This document shows positions 32,883 to 41,971 of a DNA stretch of 64,000 nt, in pieces; positions within the stretch are counted from its first letter, which is position 1; each line of letters starts with the position of its first letter. The notes under the pieces were generated by a model, which was not told the DNA's origin, made no database searches, and saw nothing but the letters and a program-made list of their open reading frames with translations. Where the stretch lies: assembly GCA_052118425.1 (NCBI GenBank), contig JBQKHF010000001.1. The stretch is one strand, 5' to 3'. A program made the position numbers and the translations under genes. Origin of the DNA: Roseburia_C sp900315735. Its GTDB lineage: Bacteria; Bacillota; Clostridia; Lachnospirales; Lachnospiraceae.

Positions 32883-33353
32883 TTGAGTCAGAAGACGAGA
32901 AAACTGCTTCGCATCGGAGCATGGATTTTATTCGTGATATATCTGGGTCTGCTTTGCTATTTCCTGTTTTTCTCAGAAATGCTGGGAAGAACCTATTCCG
33001 AAAGAAGCTACCATTATAATCTTATGCCCTTAAAAGAAATCAAGCGATTTATTATTTACCGGAAGGCGCTGGGTGCGAAAGCAGTCTGCTTTAACCTTCT
33101 GGGAAATATTGTCGCATTTATTCCCTATGGAATGCTGCTGCCATTGCTGGCACATAACCAGAGAAAGTTCTACCGGGTAGTGCTTTTAAGCTTCGACTTC
33201 AGCCTGCTGGTAGAACTGGTGCAGCTTGTGTCCAAGGTAGGAAGCTTTGATGTAGACGATCTGATTTTAAATACCATCGGCGGGGCGATTGGATATGTTG
33301 GATTTTTGCTGGCAAATCATATCCGGTGTCACAAGTTTGAGCAGAAAGAATAG
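32883..33353 (+). CDS. VanZ-like membrane protein
   Basis: Integral membrane protein of the VanZ family, named after a teicoplanin-resistance accessory protein; the housekeeping function is unknown. The 156-aa product has four membrane segments (about 12-30, 68-90, 96-118 and 125-145) and the usual NLMPLKEI, NLLGNIVAFIPYG and FDVDDLILNTIGG motifs. It starts with TTG 32883 just after GGGGAAAAGGA; no better ATG exists, so the exact start is uncertain. Next to DUF6142 in the same direction. Confidence 0.85.
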   Translation: MSQKTRKLLRIGAWILFVIYLGLLCYFLFFSEMLGRTYSERSYHYNLMPLKEIKRFIIYRKALGAKAVCFNLLGNIVAFIPYGMLLPLLAHNQRKFYRVVLLSFDFSLLVELVQLVSKVGSFDVDDLILNTIGGAIGYVGFLLANHIRCHKFEQKE

Positions 33354-33385
33354 ACTTCGGTACAAAATGTATCGGGAGAAAGAAC

Positions 33386-33718
33386 ATGAGAAAAAGACGA
33401 AGAGGATACAGAAAATATAAATTTACAGAAAAGACACTTTCGAAAAGAGGAATTACAGCACTTGTACTGGCATTGCTATCACTGATTAGTTTTGCAGTGA
33501 TGGTAGTCCTTGCGTTCAAAAGTGCTGGTAATTTAAGCATATACATAGCCTGCTATGGAATCCTTGCCTTTTTTGCAGCATTAGCCGCAGTGATTCTTGC
33601 AATCTTAAGCCTGAAGGAGGAAAATTCATTTCGCAGCATTCCTTACGCTGCCACATTTTTCTCAATCCTTTCACTGCTTATCTGGATTGCTGTCTATGCA
33701 GGCGGCATTCTGTTATAG
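33386..33718 (+). CDS. DUF6142-type small membrane protein
   Basis: 110-aa membrane protein that begins with a basic head (MRKRRRGYRKYKF) and has three hydrophobic helices (about 22-45, 50-75 and 85-108) with ALVLALLSLISFAVMV and AALAAVILAILSLKEEN. This arrangement matches the uncharacterised DUF6142 family of Lachnospiraceae, from memory. GGAGAAAG precedes ATG 33386. It lies between the VanZ-like gene and a long M29 peptidase and may share their transcript. Confidence 0.7.
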   Translation: MRKRRRGYRKYKFTEKTLSKRGITALVLALLSLISFAVMVVLAFKSAGNLSIYIACYGILAFFAALAAVILAILSLKEENSFRSIPYAATFFSILSLLIWIAVYAGGILL

Positions 33719-33748
33719 GCAAAATAAGAGATATAAAGGAAACAAAGT

Positions 33749-35842
33749 ATGGAATATCAGAATTTAAATGCAGAAGAAAGAGAAGCAATAACAGAACGAC
33801 TGGATTTGGTAATGGAGCGGATACATGAACTTGCGGCAGAACCGGAGGTTTGTGAGCCGTTCCGTGCTTATTTTAAAAGAACAGCAGCATTTATCGAGAA
33901 AACGGAAGAAGTATTACGGCAGGTATTAAATGACACCTTCCGCAGTCAGAGCCGGGAAACATTACAGAAGATAAATGAAGCATTGTATGCGGACATTTTA
34001 CCGGAACATTATAAAGAAAGCTATGGAAATCCGGATTATGCCACTGAAACCTTAGGAGAGGAATACGGCACACTCCTTAGTATGCTCTATGCAGAACTTC
34101 GGAGCCTGATTCCCTATGCTTATGAAGGAGATGTGGAAGCCTACACCTGCTTCTGTGAATTGTTTATTCAGGTTTATACCTGTTTTAATGATGAAGAGGG
34201 AACGACGCCAAAAGAAGTGCAGCAGGCAATTTACTGGTTCTTCCATGATTACAGTGAATTATTTACAGAGCGCAGTGTTTGTGAAATGGTAGATGCGAAC
34301 CGGGATTTCTTTACACGGATTGTAATGGATTCTGATTTGCAGGATTTAAAATACCTTTATTATTATGGTGAGCCAATCGGAGAAAATGAAATCCGGATGG
34401 CAGAATATATGAATCAGCTTCCGCAGGAGAAGATTCAGGCGATGGCGGATACTTATACGGAAGGATACCGGATTGGCTTTGTTACCACAGGAAAAGATTT
34501 ATCCATAAAATCTACCGTAAATGTGGAATATGCCATCGGAATGGAACGTATGGTGCGGGCTGCAATTGCAAATTTTGAGAAGATGGGATTAAAACCGACG
34601 ATTTACCGGGATGCATTTTCTTCCTTCCGGAACCGTGGCAATTCCAAACGCGGCTGCTATGCGACCTCTGTGAACCGTCAGTTTGATTATGACCATAAAG
34701 CGGATAAAGCAGTATATTTAGATAAAGCCTTTGTGGAACGTCGCTTAGAGACACTGCGTACCGTATATGAAGATAAGAAAGAACTGGCAGCAGGCTATGC
34801 AGGACCGGCAGTAATCGAGGTGTTCGGAGAACCGTTATTTGAGCCGGAAAATAAGAAAGCAGCATGCCATTACAGTGACAAGCAGAATAAATTAAATGTC
34901 TACTATGCATCACAGGCAGGACAGATTACCAATCAGTATATCAAGGGAGAGGAAAGAAGCTTTACCATTATTGCATATCCGCTTCCACAGATTGGCAGCA
35001 ATTTTGAAGAAATCTTTGACAAGACCGTAGAATTAAATACGCTGGATTATACTTTGTACCGGGATATGCAGGCAAAAATTATTGCAGTGTTAGACCAGGG
35101 CGTCCGGGCACATATCAGAGGAAAAGGCGATAATGAAACAGATATGACCGTGGAATTATACCGTCTTAAGAATCCACAGAAAGAGACCATCTTTGAAAAC
35201 TGCGTGGCAGATGTCAATATTCCGGTGGGGGAAGTATTTACTTCACCGGTGCTTACCGGAACCCATGGCGTGCTGCACGTATCCTATGTTTATCTCAACG
35301 GACTTCGTTATGAGAACCTGAAAATGACTTTTAAAGATGGAAAAGTTGTGGATTACAGCTGTAGTAATTTTGACAGTGAAGAAGAGAACCGGAAATATAT
35401 TTATGATAACGTACTGATGCATCATGATACGCTGCCGTTAGGAGAGTTCGCTATCGGAACCAACACCACGGCATACCGGATGGCAAAGGATTTTGATATT
35501 GCAGATAAGCTGCCGATTCTGATTGCAGAGAAGACAGGCCCGCATTTTGCAGTGGGAGATACCTGTTATTCCCAGGCAGAGGATACTCCGGTTTATAATC
35601 CGGATGGAAAAGAAATTGTGGCAAGAGACAATGAAATCTCAATTATTCGGAAAGAAGACCAGAGTAAGGCATACTTTAACTGCCATACGGATATTACGAT
35701 ACCATATGACGAATTAGACTGTATTTATATTGAACGGACAGATGGCAGTACAGAAGATATTATAAGAGATGGTAAGTTTGTAGTGCCTGGCACAGAAAAA
35801 CTCAATGAGCCGTTAGAAATTAATACTTCATTTCCGGCGTAA
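33749..35842 (+). CDS. M29-family aminopeptidase with long N-terminal extension
   Basis: 697-aa protein whose last 400 residues match the M29 aminopeptidase fold (AmpS/aminopeptidase T, about 410 aa). Conserved parts: VNIPVGEVFTSPVLTGTHG (Glu ligand), LPLGEFAIGTN (Glu), AEKTGPHFAVGDTCYS (His) and NCHTDITIPYDEL (His-x-Asp), so the metal site looks complete. The N-terminal 270 residues are acidic and helical and absent from standard M29 enzymes. They include FCELFIQVYTCFNDEEG and IYWFFHDYSELFTERSV. Cytoplasmic, no signal peptide. GGAAACAAAGT precedes ATG 33749. Cleaves N-terminal residues from peptides by family knowledge; the role of the extension is unknown. Confidence 0.82.
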   Translation: MEYQNLNAEEREAITERLDLVMERIHELAAEPEVCEPFRAYFKRTAAFIEKTEEVLRQVLNDTFRSQSRETLQKINEALYADILPEHYKESYGNPDYATETLGEEYGTLLSMLYAELRSLIPYAYEGDVEAYTCFCELFIQVYTCFNDEEGTTPKEVQQAIYWFFHDYSELFTERSVCEMVDANRDFFTRIVMDSDLQDLKYLYYYGEPIGENEIRMAEYMNQLPQEKIQAMADTYTEGYRIGFVTTGKDLSIKSTVNVEYAIGMERMVRAAIANFEKMGLKPTIYRDAFSSFRNRGNSKRGCYATSVNRQFDYDHKADKAVYLDKAFVERRLETLRTVYEDKKELAAGYAGPAVIEVFGEPLFEPENKKAACHYSDKQNKLNVYYASQAGQITNQYIKGEERSFTIIAYPLPQIGSNFEEIFDKTVELNTLDYTLYRDMQAKIIAVLDQGVRAHIRGKGDNETDMTVELYRLKNPQKETIFENCVADVNIPVGEVFTSPVLTGTHGVLHVSYVYLNGLRYENLKMTFKDGKVVDYSCSNFDSEEENRKYIYDNVLMHHDTLPLGEFAIGTNTTAYRMAKDFDIADKLPILIAEKTGPHFAVGDTCYSQAEDTPVYNPDGKEIVARDNEISIIRKEDQSKAYFNCHTDITIPYDELDCIYIERTDGSTEDIIRDGKFVVPGTEKLNEPLEINTSFPA

Positions 35843-35891
35843 AACAGTGTATACTAAAAGGACAAGTATCTATGAGAAAAGGAGAAAGAAA

Positions 35892-36398
35892 ATGGCAAAA
35901 GTAGGAATTGTAATGGGCAGTGATTCAGATATGCCTGTAATGGCAAAAGCAGCAGATATTTTGGAACAGCTTGGAATCGAATATGAGATGACAATTATTT
36001 CCGCGCATCGTGAGCCGGATGTATTTTTTGAATATGCAAAGAGCGCAGAGAGCAAAGGATTTAAAGTAATTATCGCAGGAGCAGGAATGGCAGCACATCT
36101 TCCGGGAATGTGTGCAGCAATCTTCCCTATGCCGGTAATCGGAATTCCGATGCATACCACATCCTTAGGCGGAAGAGATTCTCTTTATTCTATCGTACAG
36201 ATGCCAACCGGTATTCCGGTAGCAACCGTTGCAATCAATGGTGGAGCAAATGCAGGAATTCTTGCAGCAAAGATTCTTGCAACATCAGATGATGCATTAT
36301 TAGCACGATTAAAAGAATATTCTAAGAATTTAAAAGAGCAGGTAGAAGCAAAAGATAAGAAGCTTCAGGAAGTCGGCTACAAAGAATACATGAAATAA
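35892..36398 (+). CDS. purE: N5-carboxyaminoimidazole ribonucleotide mutase
   Basis: Purine pathway enzyme that isomerises N5-CAIR to CAIR. AAAGGAGA (35878-35885) sets ATG 35892; the frame opens at 35847 but that region holds a TATACT -10 box. The 168-aa product has the class I PurE pattern: MGSDSDMPVMAKA, ISAHREPDVFFEYA, GAGMAAHLPGM, VIGIPMHTTSLGGRDSL and the C-terminal NGGANAGILAAKIL. A possible promoter, TTCATT (35827-35832), 17 bases, TATACT (35850-35855), lies at the end of the M29 gene. purK and other pur genes are not nearby. Confidence 0.95.
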   Translation: MAKVGIVMGSDSDMPVMAKAADILEQLGIEYEMTIISAHREPDVFFEYAKSAESKGFKVIIAGAGMAAHLPGMCAAIFPMPVIGIPMHTTSLGGRDSLYSIVQMPTGIPVATVAINGGANAGILAAKILATSDDALLARLKEYSKNLKEQVEAKDKKLQEVGYKEYMK

Positions 36399-36525
36399 TA
36401 AACATAAAAGGATTAACAGGCTTGTGTGATTGACGGGCAGTGTAATTATTGAGTAGTATAATCGCAATATAAAAAGAAAAGGGTAGAGAGAAAAAAGTTT
36501 TAAAATAAGGTTGAGGAGAATACGA

Positions 36526-37446
36526 ATGAAAACAACACTGATTATTATGGCGGCAGGCATTGGCTCCCGTTTTGGCGGCGGAATTAAGCAGCTTGAGAAG
36601 ATGGGACCAAATGGCGAAATTATTATGGATTATTCCATTTATGACGCGGTGGAAGCAGGTTTTGACAAGGTTGTATTTATCATTCGCAAGGATATTGAGG
36701 CGGATTTTAAAGAAATCATTGGAAACAGAATCGGAAAACAGGTAGAAGTAGATTATGTATTCCAGGATATCAATGACATACCGGAAGGCTTTACAGTGCC
36801 GGAAGGCAGAACAAAACCATGGGGAACCGGTCAGGCAGTATTATGCTGCAAAGGCGTAGTGAAGGAACCATTTTTAGTCATCAATGCAGATGATTATTAT
36901 GGAAAAGAAGCATTTGTAAAGATGCATGATTTTCTGGTAAATCATGAAGAGGATAAGGAAAGATTCCGTCTTGGAATGGCTGGATATATCCTGAAGAACA
37001 CACTGAGTGATAACGGAACCGTTACCCGTGGTGTTTGTGTAGTAGATGAAAAGAGTGGCTATCTTGAGAAAATCTTAGAGACACACAGTATCTATGCCGA
37101 TGAAAATGGAAAAGTACATTGTGAAGAAGCTGATGTGGCAGAATGGATTCACCCGGATGTAAATGTATCTATGAACATGTGGGCTGGCTATCCGGATTTT
37201 ATTGATTATCTGGAAGAAGGCTTCCGTGAGTTCTTAGCGCATATTGAAGACAATCCGATGAAGAAAGAGTATCTGCTGCCGAATATTGTGGAATTGCTTT
37301 TGAATCAGGATAAGGCAACCGTAAAAGTTTATGAGACAGCAGACCGCTGGTTTGGAGTTACTTATTTAGAGGACAAACCATTTGTTGTGGATTCCATTCG
37401 CGGACTGATTAAAGACGGTGTCTATCCGGAAAATCTATGGGCATAG
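36526..37446 (+). CDS. Sugar-phosphate nucleotidyltransferase-like protein
   Basis: NTP-transferase (GT-A/Rossmann) fold protein, 306 aa. GAGGAGA (36513-36519) points to ATG 36526 rather than the upstream TTG. The N-terminus carries the nucleotide-binding signature MAAGIGSRFGGGIKQL, followed by FLVINADDYYG (the metal-binding Asp pair) and DVAEWIHPDVNVSMNMW. The Gly-rich loop resembles LxxGxGxRxxP but has GGGIKQLEKMGP in place of the pyrophosphorylase pattern, so the substrate is not clear. A TATAAT sits at 36457-36462, with TTGACG at 36430-36435 too far away (21 bases) to be confident. Followed by carbamate kinase after 17 bases. Confidence 0.8.
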   Translation: MKTTLIIMAAGIGSRFGGGIKQLEKMGPNGEIIMDYSIYDAVEAGFDKVVFIIRKDIEADFKEIIGNRIGKQVEVDYVFQDINDIPEGFTVPEGRTKPWGTGQAVLCCKGVVKEPFLVINADDYYGKEAFVKMHDFLVNHEEDKERFRLGMAGYILKNTLSDNGTVTRGVCVVDEKSGYLEKILETHSIYADENGKVHCEEADVAEWIHPDVNVSMNMWAGYPDFIDYLEEGFREFLAHIEDNPMKKEYLLPNIVELLLNQDKATVKVYETADRWFGVTYLEDKPFVVDSIRGLIKDGVYPENLWA

Positions 37447-37463
37447 AATTGGAGGATTGTAAC

Positions 37464-38396
37464 ATGAAAAAGAAGAGAATTGTGATTGCATTAGGACATG
37501 AAGCATTGGGAACAACACTTCCGGAGCAGAAGAAAGCAACCAAGCTTACCGCAAAAGCAATCGGAGATTATATTAAGGATGACTGTCAGGTAGTTCTTTC
37601 TCACAGCAATGGACCACAGGTGGGAATGATACATACTGCAATGGCTGAATTTGCAAGAATTTATCCGGAATATACAGCAACTCCGATGTCTGTCTGCTCA
37701 GCTATGAGCCAGGGCTATATCGGATACGATTTGCAGAATGCCATTCGTACCGAATTATTAAACCGTGGAATTTACAAACCGGTATCCACTGTTTTAACAC
37801 AGGTAACCGTAGATCCGTATGATGAGGCATTTTATCATCCGACCAAGATTATCGGCCGTGTCATGACAGAGGAAGAGGCAGAAGCAGAAGAGAAGAAAGG
37901 TAACCATACCGTAAAACAGGGCGATGGATACCGCCGTATCGTAGCAGCTCCAAAACCAATGGACATCGTAGAAATTGATGCCATCCGTGCACTTTCCGAT
38001 GCAGACCAGGTAGTAATTGCCTGTGGTGGTGGCGGAATTCCTGTATTAGAGCAGGATAATAATTTAAAGGGTGCCAGCGCAGTTATTGAAAAAGACCTTG
38101 CAGCAGGCAAACTTGCAGAGCTTTTAGATGCTGACCAGCTTATTATCTTAACCAGTGTTGAGCGTGTATGCTTAAATTATGGCACAGCTAATGAACAGCC
38201 ATTAGATGAGATGACCGTAGAAGAAGCAAAACAGTATATAGATGAGGGACAGTTTGAAGAAGGAACCATGCTTCCGAAGATTCAGGCAGCAATCGATTAC
38301 ATCGGCAATTCTGCAGTCCGTTCCGTACTGATTGCAAACTTAGAGGAAGCATTAGATGGAGTCAGCGGATTAAAGGGAACTTTAATTCATAAGTAA
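37464..38396 (+). CDS. arcC: Carbamate kinase
   Basis: Makes ATP from carbamoyl phosphate and ADP, or the reverse. TTGGAGGA precedes ATG 37464 by seven bases. The 310-aa length is standard. Motifs: VIALGHEALG at the N-terminus, SHSNGPQVGMI, AMSQGYIGYDLQNA, VLTQVTVD, and VIACGGGGIPVLEQ. No arcA or argF lies beside it, so it is an orphan that may feed carbamoyl phosphate to pyrimidine or arginine synthesis, or serve purine/agmatine fermentation (inference). It shares a transcript with the nucleotidyltransferase gene. Confidence 0.95.
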   Translation: MKKKRIVIALGHEALGTTLPEQKKATKLTAKAIGDYIKDDCQVVLSHSNGPQVGMIHTAMAEFARIYPEYTATPMSVCSAMSQGYIGYDLQNAIRTELLNRGIYKPVSTVLTQVTVDPYDEAFYHPTKIIGRVMTEEEAEAEEKKGNHTVKQGDGYRRIVAAPKPMDIVEIDAIRALSDADQVVIACGGGGIPVLEQDNNLKGASAVIEKDLAAGKLAELLDADQLIILTSVERVCLNYGTANEQPLDEMTVEEAKQYIDEGQFEEGTMLPKIQAAIDYIGNSAVRSVLIANLEEALDGVSGLKGTLIHK

Positions 38397-38425
38397 GATG
38401 ATATAAGGGAAATGTGAGGGAAGCT

Positions 38426-39586
38426 ATGAGAACATCAGAAAGACGCACATTCCATAAGGGCAGCAGGCACTCGGCAGTTACCGTATGCCTGTTGCTTGTT
38501 ATGTGTCTGGTATTTCTGACCGCTTGCGGGAAGGATAAGAAGGACGATACAGTTGCGAATGTGAATACAGAAGAAGCATTAACAAATACAGAAGCACCGG
38601 CAACGGAAAGTGTAATTGACACCGAAGAAGTTGTGGATACGGAAACAGAAACAGAGACGGAAACAGAGCATATTCCGGCAGTACTGAATCCGGATACGGT
38701 AGTTTATGCAGAAGAAACAGTTTATACGACAACAAGAGTCAATGTGAGAGTAGAACCTTCTACTGATGCAGAGGTTTATAAGAAATTATCTACGGGAAAA
38801 GAACTTACCCGTACCGCAAATGATGGAAGCTGGAGTCAGGTTTCACTGGATGAAGGAACTTATTATATTGCATCCGATTATCTGACCACAGAGAAGCCGC
38901 AGGAGCCGGTAGCATTGACCGGCAGTGCAGGAACCGGAATTACATCCGGAAGTGGCGGACATGTTATCTGTATTGACCCGGGACATCAGAGCAGAGGAGA
39001 CAGTACACCGGAGCCGGTAGCACCGGGATCTTCTGAGACCAAGGCAAGAGTAACCGGAGGAACATCCGGCGTTGCAACCGGACAGACAGAGTATCAGCTT
39101 AATTTATCCGTCAGCTTAAAATTGCGGGATGAACTGGTGGCAAGAGGTTATACCGTAGTCATGACAAGAGAAACCAATGATGTCAATCTCAGTAACAGCG
39201 AGCGGGCAGCCATTGCAACCAATGCGGGAGCAGAAGCATTTGTCCGTATACATGCCAACGGATCTACCAACAGCGGAGCCAACGGAGCAATGACAATCTG
39301 TCAGACAGCGTCCAATCCATATGTAGGAAGCTTTTACAGCCAGAGCCGTTCTCTTTCCCAGAATATACTGGATAATCTGTGTGCCCAGACCGGTGCAAAG
39401 AAGGAATATGTGTGGGAGACCGATACCATGAGTGGAATTAACTGGAGTACCGTACCGGTAACAATTGTAGAGATGGGATATATGACAAATCCCACCGAAG
39501 ATTCCAACATGGCAACGGACTCTTATCAGACTCAGATTGCACAGGGAATCGCCAATGGGATTGATGCTTATTTTGCCGGTAATTAG
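38426..39586 (+). CDS. N-acetylmuramoyl-L-alanine amidase lipoprotein with SH3 domain
   Basis: Cell-wall hydrolase that cuts between MurNAc and L-Ala. ATG 38426 follows GAGGGA. The 386-aa product has a lipoprotein signal with lipobox LTAC (Cys34), a Thr/Glu-rich linker (TETETETETE), a bacterial SH3 domain (about 95-160, VNVRVEPSTDAEVYKKL) and an Amidase_3 catalytic domain (about 180-385). The zinc site reads H in CIDPGHQ, E in TEYQLNL, and H in VRIHANG; the catalytic Glu is in IVEMGYMTNP. Ends 4 bases into the opposing cupin gene. Confidence 0.93.
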   Translation: MRTSERRTFHKGSRHSAVTVCLLLVMCLVFLTACGKDKKDDTVANVNTEEALTNTEAPATESVIDTEEVVDTETETETETEHIPAVLNPDTVVYAEETVYTTTRVNVRVEPSTDAEVYKKLSTGKELTRTANDGSWSQVSLDEGTYYIASDYLTTEKPQEPVALTGSAGTGITSGSGGHVICIDPGHQSRGDSTPEPVAPGSSETKARVTGGTSGVATGQTEYQLNLSVSLKLRDELVARGYTVVMTRETNDVNLSNSERAAIATNAGAEAFVRIHANGSTNSGANGAMTICQTASNPYVGSFYSQSRSLSQNILDNLCAQTGAKKEYVWETDTMSGINWSTVPVTIVEMGYMTNPTEDSNMATDSYQTQIAQGIANGIDAYFAGN

Positions 39587-39936
39587 GCAAGATAATTAAT
39601 GACAGCAAAGAGAATGAGATCTTCTTTTGGAGAAGCATTTGCAATGCTGTGGGATTCACCGCTTTTGCAGACGCAGGTGTCACCGGCTTCTAAAGCAACG
39701 ATGGTTCCGTTATCATCATAAGCGGCATGGCCGGAAAGAATGGTGATGATTTCTTCTTCCCCTTCATGCATATGCTTTCCGAGAGAACAGCCCGGTCTTA
39801 AGATGAGTTTTGCAATCATCTTGGCTGGGCTTTCATAATCTATAGGATTGACGGAGCGGATAATCTCAACGGTGCCGGTTCCGCCTTTCATATTTTCGTT
39901 AAAAATATGTTTTAATTCAGATGCTCTATGATACAT
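39583..39936 (-). CDS. Single-domain cupin protein
   Basis: 117-aa beta-barrel cupin. CAGGAGGT precedes the ATG at 39936. Metal-binding motifs: GCSLGKHMHEGEEEIITILSG (positions split as G..H.H....E) and the second motif GDTCVCKSGESHSIAN. It begins MYHRASELKHIFNENMKGGTG. The substrate is unknown; small cupins of this type act as epimerases, oxygenases or sensors. Its promoter is clear at 39972-40000. The 3' end overlaps the amidase gene by 4 bases, so the two converge without a terminator between them. Confidence 0.85.
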   Translation of the reverse strand: MYHRASELKHIFNENMKGGTGTVEIIRSVNPIDYESPAKMIAKLILRPGCSLGKHMHEGEEEIITILSGHAAYDDNGTIVALEAGDTCVCKSGESHSIANASPKEDLILFAVINYLA

Positions 39937-39971
39937 ATATTACCTCCTGAAAGAATTGTGTTATGCATTAC

Positions 39972-40000
39972 AGTATAGCCAGTGAACAGCCAAATGTAAA
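39972..40000 (-). promoter_or_regulatory. Cupin gene promoter
   Basis: Minus strand: TTTACA (40000-39995), 17 bases, TATACT (39977-39972). Confidence 0.65.
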
Positions 40001-40061
40001 TATGTATTGTTATAGAAAATAATTATCAATTAGAAAAGAAAAAGATACACAGGAGACCTTT

Positions 40062-41960
40062 ATGAATTTATTATCAGCAGAGAATATAACCAAGACATTT
40101 ACCGGAAGAAAGTTATTTTCCAATGCCTCCTTTTATTTGCAGGAAGGAGAGAAAGTCGGAATTGTGGGAATTAACGGAACCGGAAAATCCACTTTACTGA
40201 AAATGCTAGCAGGCTTAGAGGAACCGGATGCTGGAGAAATTACCAAGGCAAATCATGCAGTAATCCGTTATCTTCCGCAGATGCCGGAATTCGGAGAAGA
40301 AGAGACTGTTTTAGAAAGTGTACTTGTAACGGCACACCGGAAAAATCAGGCAGATGCTTCCGGGGAAGATTATCAGATGTGGAATTTAGAGAGCAAGGCA
40401 AAATCCATGCTCACAAGACTTGGCGTATATAATTTTGAAGAAAAGACGAAAAACTTATCCGGTGGAGAAAGAAAACGTCTGGCTCTTGTGGCAGTGCTTT
40501 TAACACCCTGCGATATTCTTCTGTTAGACGAGCCTACCAACCACCTGGATGCAGATATGGCAGAGTGGCTGGAAGGATACTTAAAGGGCTTTAAGGGAAC
40601 ACTGATTATGGTAACCCATGACCGTTATTTTTTGGACAGCGTATGCAACCGGATTGTAGAAATTGATAAAGGCTCTATTTACAGCTATCAGGAAAATTAT
40701 TCCGGCTATCTGAATCTGAAGCAGGAGCGCATGGATATGGCAGTTGCCGGGGAACGGAAACGACAGTCCATCCTTCGAAAAGAGATTGCCTGGATGCAGC
40801 GGGGGGCAAGGGCAAGGTCTACCAAGCAGAAAGCACATATCAAACGTTATGAGAATCTTAGAGACCAGTCAGCACCACAGTTTGATAAGCAGGTGGAATT
40901 AAGCTCGGTTTCCAGCCGTATGGGAAAGACGACCGTTGAGCTTCATCATATCAGTAAATCCTATGGAGAGAAGAAGCTGATAGAGGATTTTTCCTATATC
41001 TTTCTTAAGAATGACAGAGTCGGATTTGTGGGACATAATGGATGCGGTAAGACCACTTTGATGAAAATCATCGATGGCAGGGTAAAGCCGGATGCCGGAG
41101 AACTGGTTATCGGACAGACCATAAAGATAGGCTATTATTCCCAGGAGATTGAAAAGGATGCATCGGCGGGGGTTGCCTATATGGATCCGTCTTTAAAGGT
41201 TATTGAATATATCCGCAATACTGCAGAATATGTCCGGACAGAGGACGGACTGGTGTCCGCATCAGCCATGTTAGAGCGTTTCTTATTCCCGCCGGAAGAA
41301 CAGTATGGCGTTATCGGAAAGCTTTCCGGTGGAGAAAAGCGGAGACTGAATCTGCTTCGAGTACTAATGGAAGCACCGAATGTTCTGATTTTAGACGAGC
41401 CGACCAATGACCTTGATATTACCACGCTGGCAATCTTAGAGGATTATCTTGATAATTATGATGGAATCGTCATTACAGTATCCCATGACCGGTATTTCCT
41501 TGACCGTATCGCAAAGAGGATCTTCGCATTCGAACAGGGAACCATAAGGCAGTATGAGGGCGGTTATACGGATTATCTTGCCAAGCGGCCGGAAGAAGAG
41601 ACTACAGTAGGAAATGCAGGCACAGAGACTTCCGGGAAGAAAGCAGACCAGACGGAAAACGCAGATGCCACAGAGAATGCCGAAAAGAAGGATTCCAAGG
41701 CAACCTGGAAGAGTGGCAGAAAGTTGAAATTCACCTGGCAGGAGCAGAAGGATTATGAAACCATCGAGGATGATATTGCAGCCTTAGAAGCAAAGTTAGA
41801 AGAGCTGGATGAGAAGATGGGAAGCTGTGCCAGTGATTTTGTGAAGTTAAATGAGCTGACCCAGGAGAAGATAAAAGTAGAAGATGAATTAGAACACAAG
41901 ATGGAACGCTGGGAGTATTTAGAGGAACTGAATGCCAGAATAAAGGCTCAGGATAAGTAG
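40062..41960 (+). CDS. ABC-F family ATPase
   Basis: Cytoplasmic tandem-ATPase protein of the ABC-F family, without membrane segments; family members act on the ribosome as translation factors or antibiotic-protection proteins. The 632-aa product has two nucleotide-binding domains: Walker A GINGTGKST with signature LSGGERKRLAL and Walker B ILLLDEPTNHLD, then GHNGCGKTT, LSGGEKRRLNL and VLILDEPTNDLD. The linker (P-site tRNA-interaction motif) lies between about 230 and 300. A C-terminal coiled coil (about 550-630) makes it similar to Uup/EttA-like members rather than to short resistance types. CAGGAGA precedes ATG 40062. Confidence 0.92.
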   Translation: MNLLSAENITKTFTGRKLFSNASFYLQEGEKVGIVGINGTGKSTLLKMLAGLEEPDAGEITKANHAVIRYLPQMPEFGEEETVLESVLVTAHRKNQADASGEDYQMWNLESKAKSMLTRLGVYNFEEKTKNLSGGERKRLALVAVLLTPCDILLLDEPTNHLDADMAEWLEGYLKGFKGTLIMVTHDRYFLDSVCNRIVEIDKGSIYSYQENYSGYLNLKQERMDMAVAGERKRQSILRKEIAWMQRGARARSTKQKAHIKRYENLRDQSAPQFDKQVELSSVSSRMGKTTVELHHISKSYGEKKLIEDFSYIFLKNDRVGFVGHNGCGKTTLMKIIDGRVKPDAGELVIGQTIKIGYYSQEIEKDASAGVAYMDPSLKVIEYIRNTAEYVRTEDGLVSASAMLERFLFPPEEQYGVIGKLSGGEKRRLNLLRVLMEAPNVLILDEPTNDLDITTLAILEDYLDNYDGIVITVSHDRYFLDRIAKRIFAFEQGTIRQYEGGYTDYLAKRPEEETTVGNAGTETSGKKADQTENADATENAEKKDSKATWKSGRKLKFTWQEQKDYETIEDDIAALEAKLEELDEKMGSCASDFVKLNELTQEKIKVEDELEHKMERWEYLEELNARIKAQDK

Positions 41961-41971
41961 GAGATATTGCT

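Noticed and set aside
36430..36462. TTGACG...TATAAT promoter before the nucleotidyltransferase gene
   Set aside because: The spacer is 21 bases, outside the usual 16-18, so it is not listed as a promoter.
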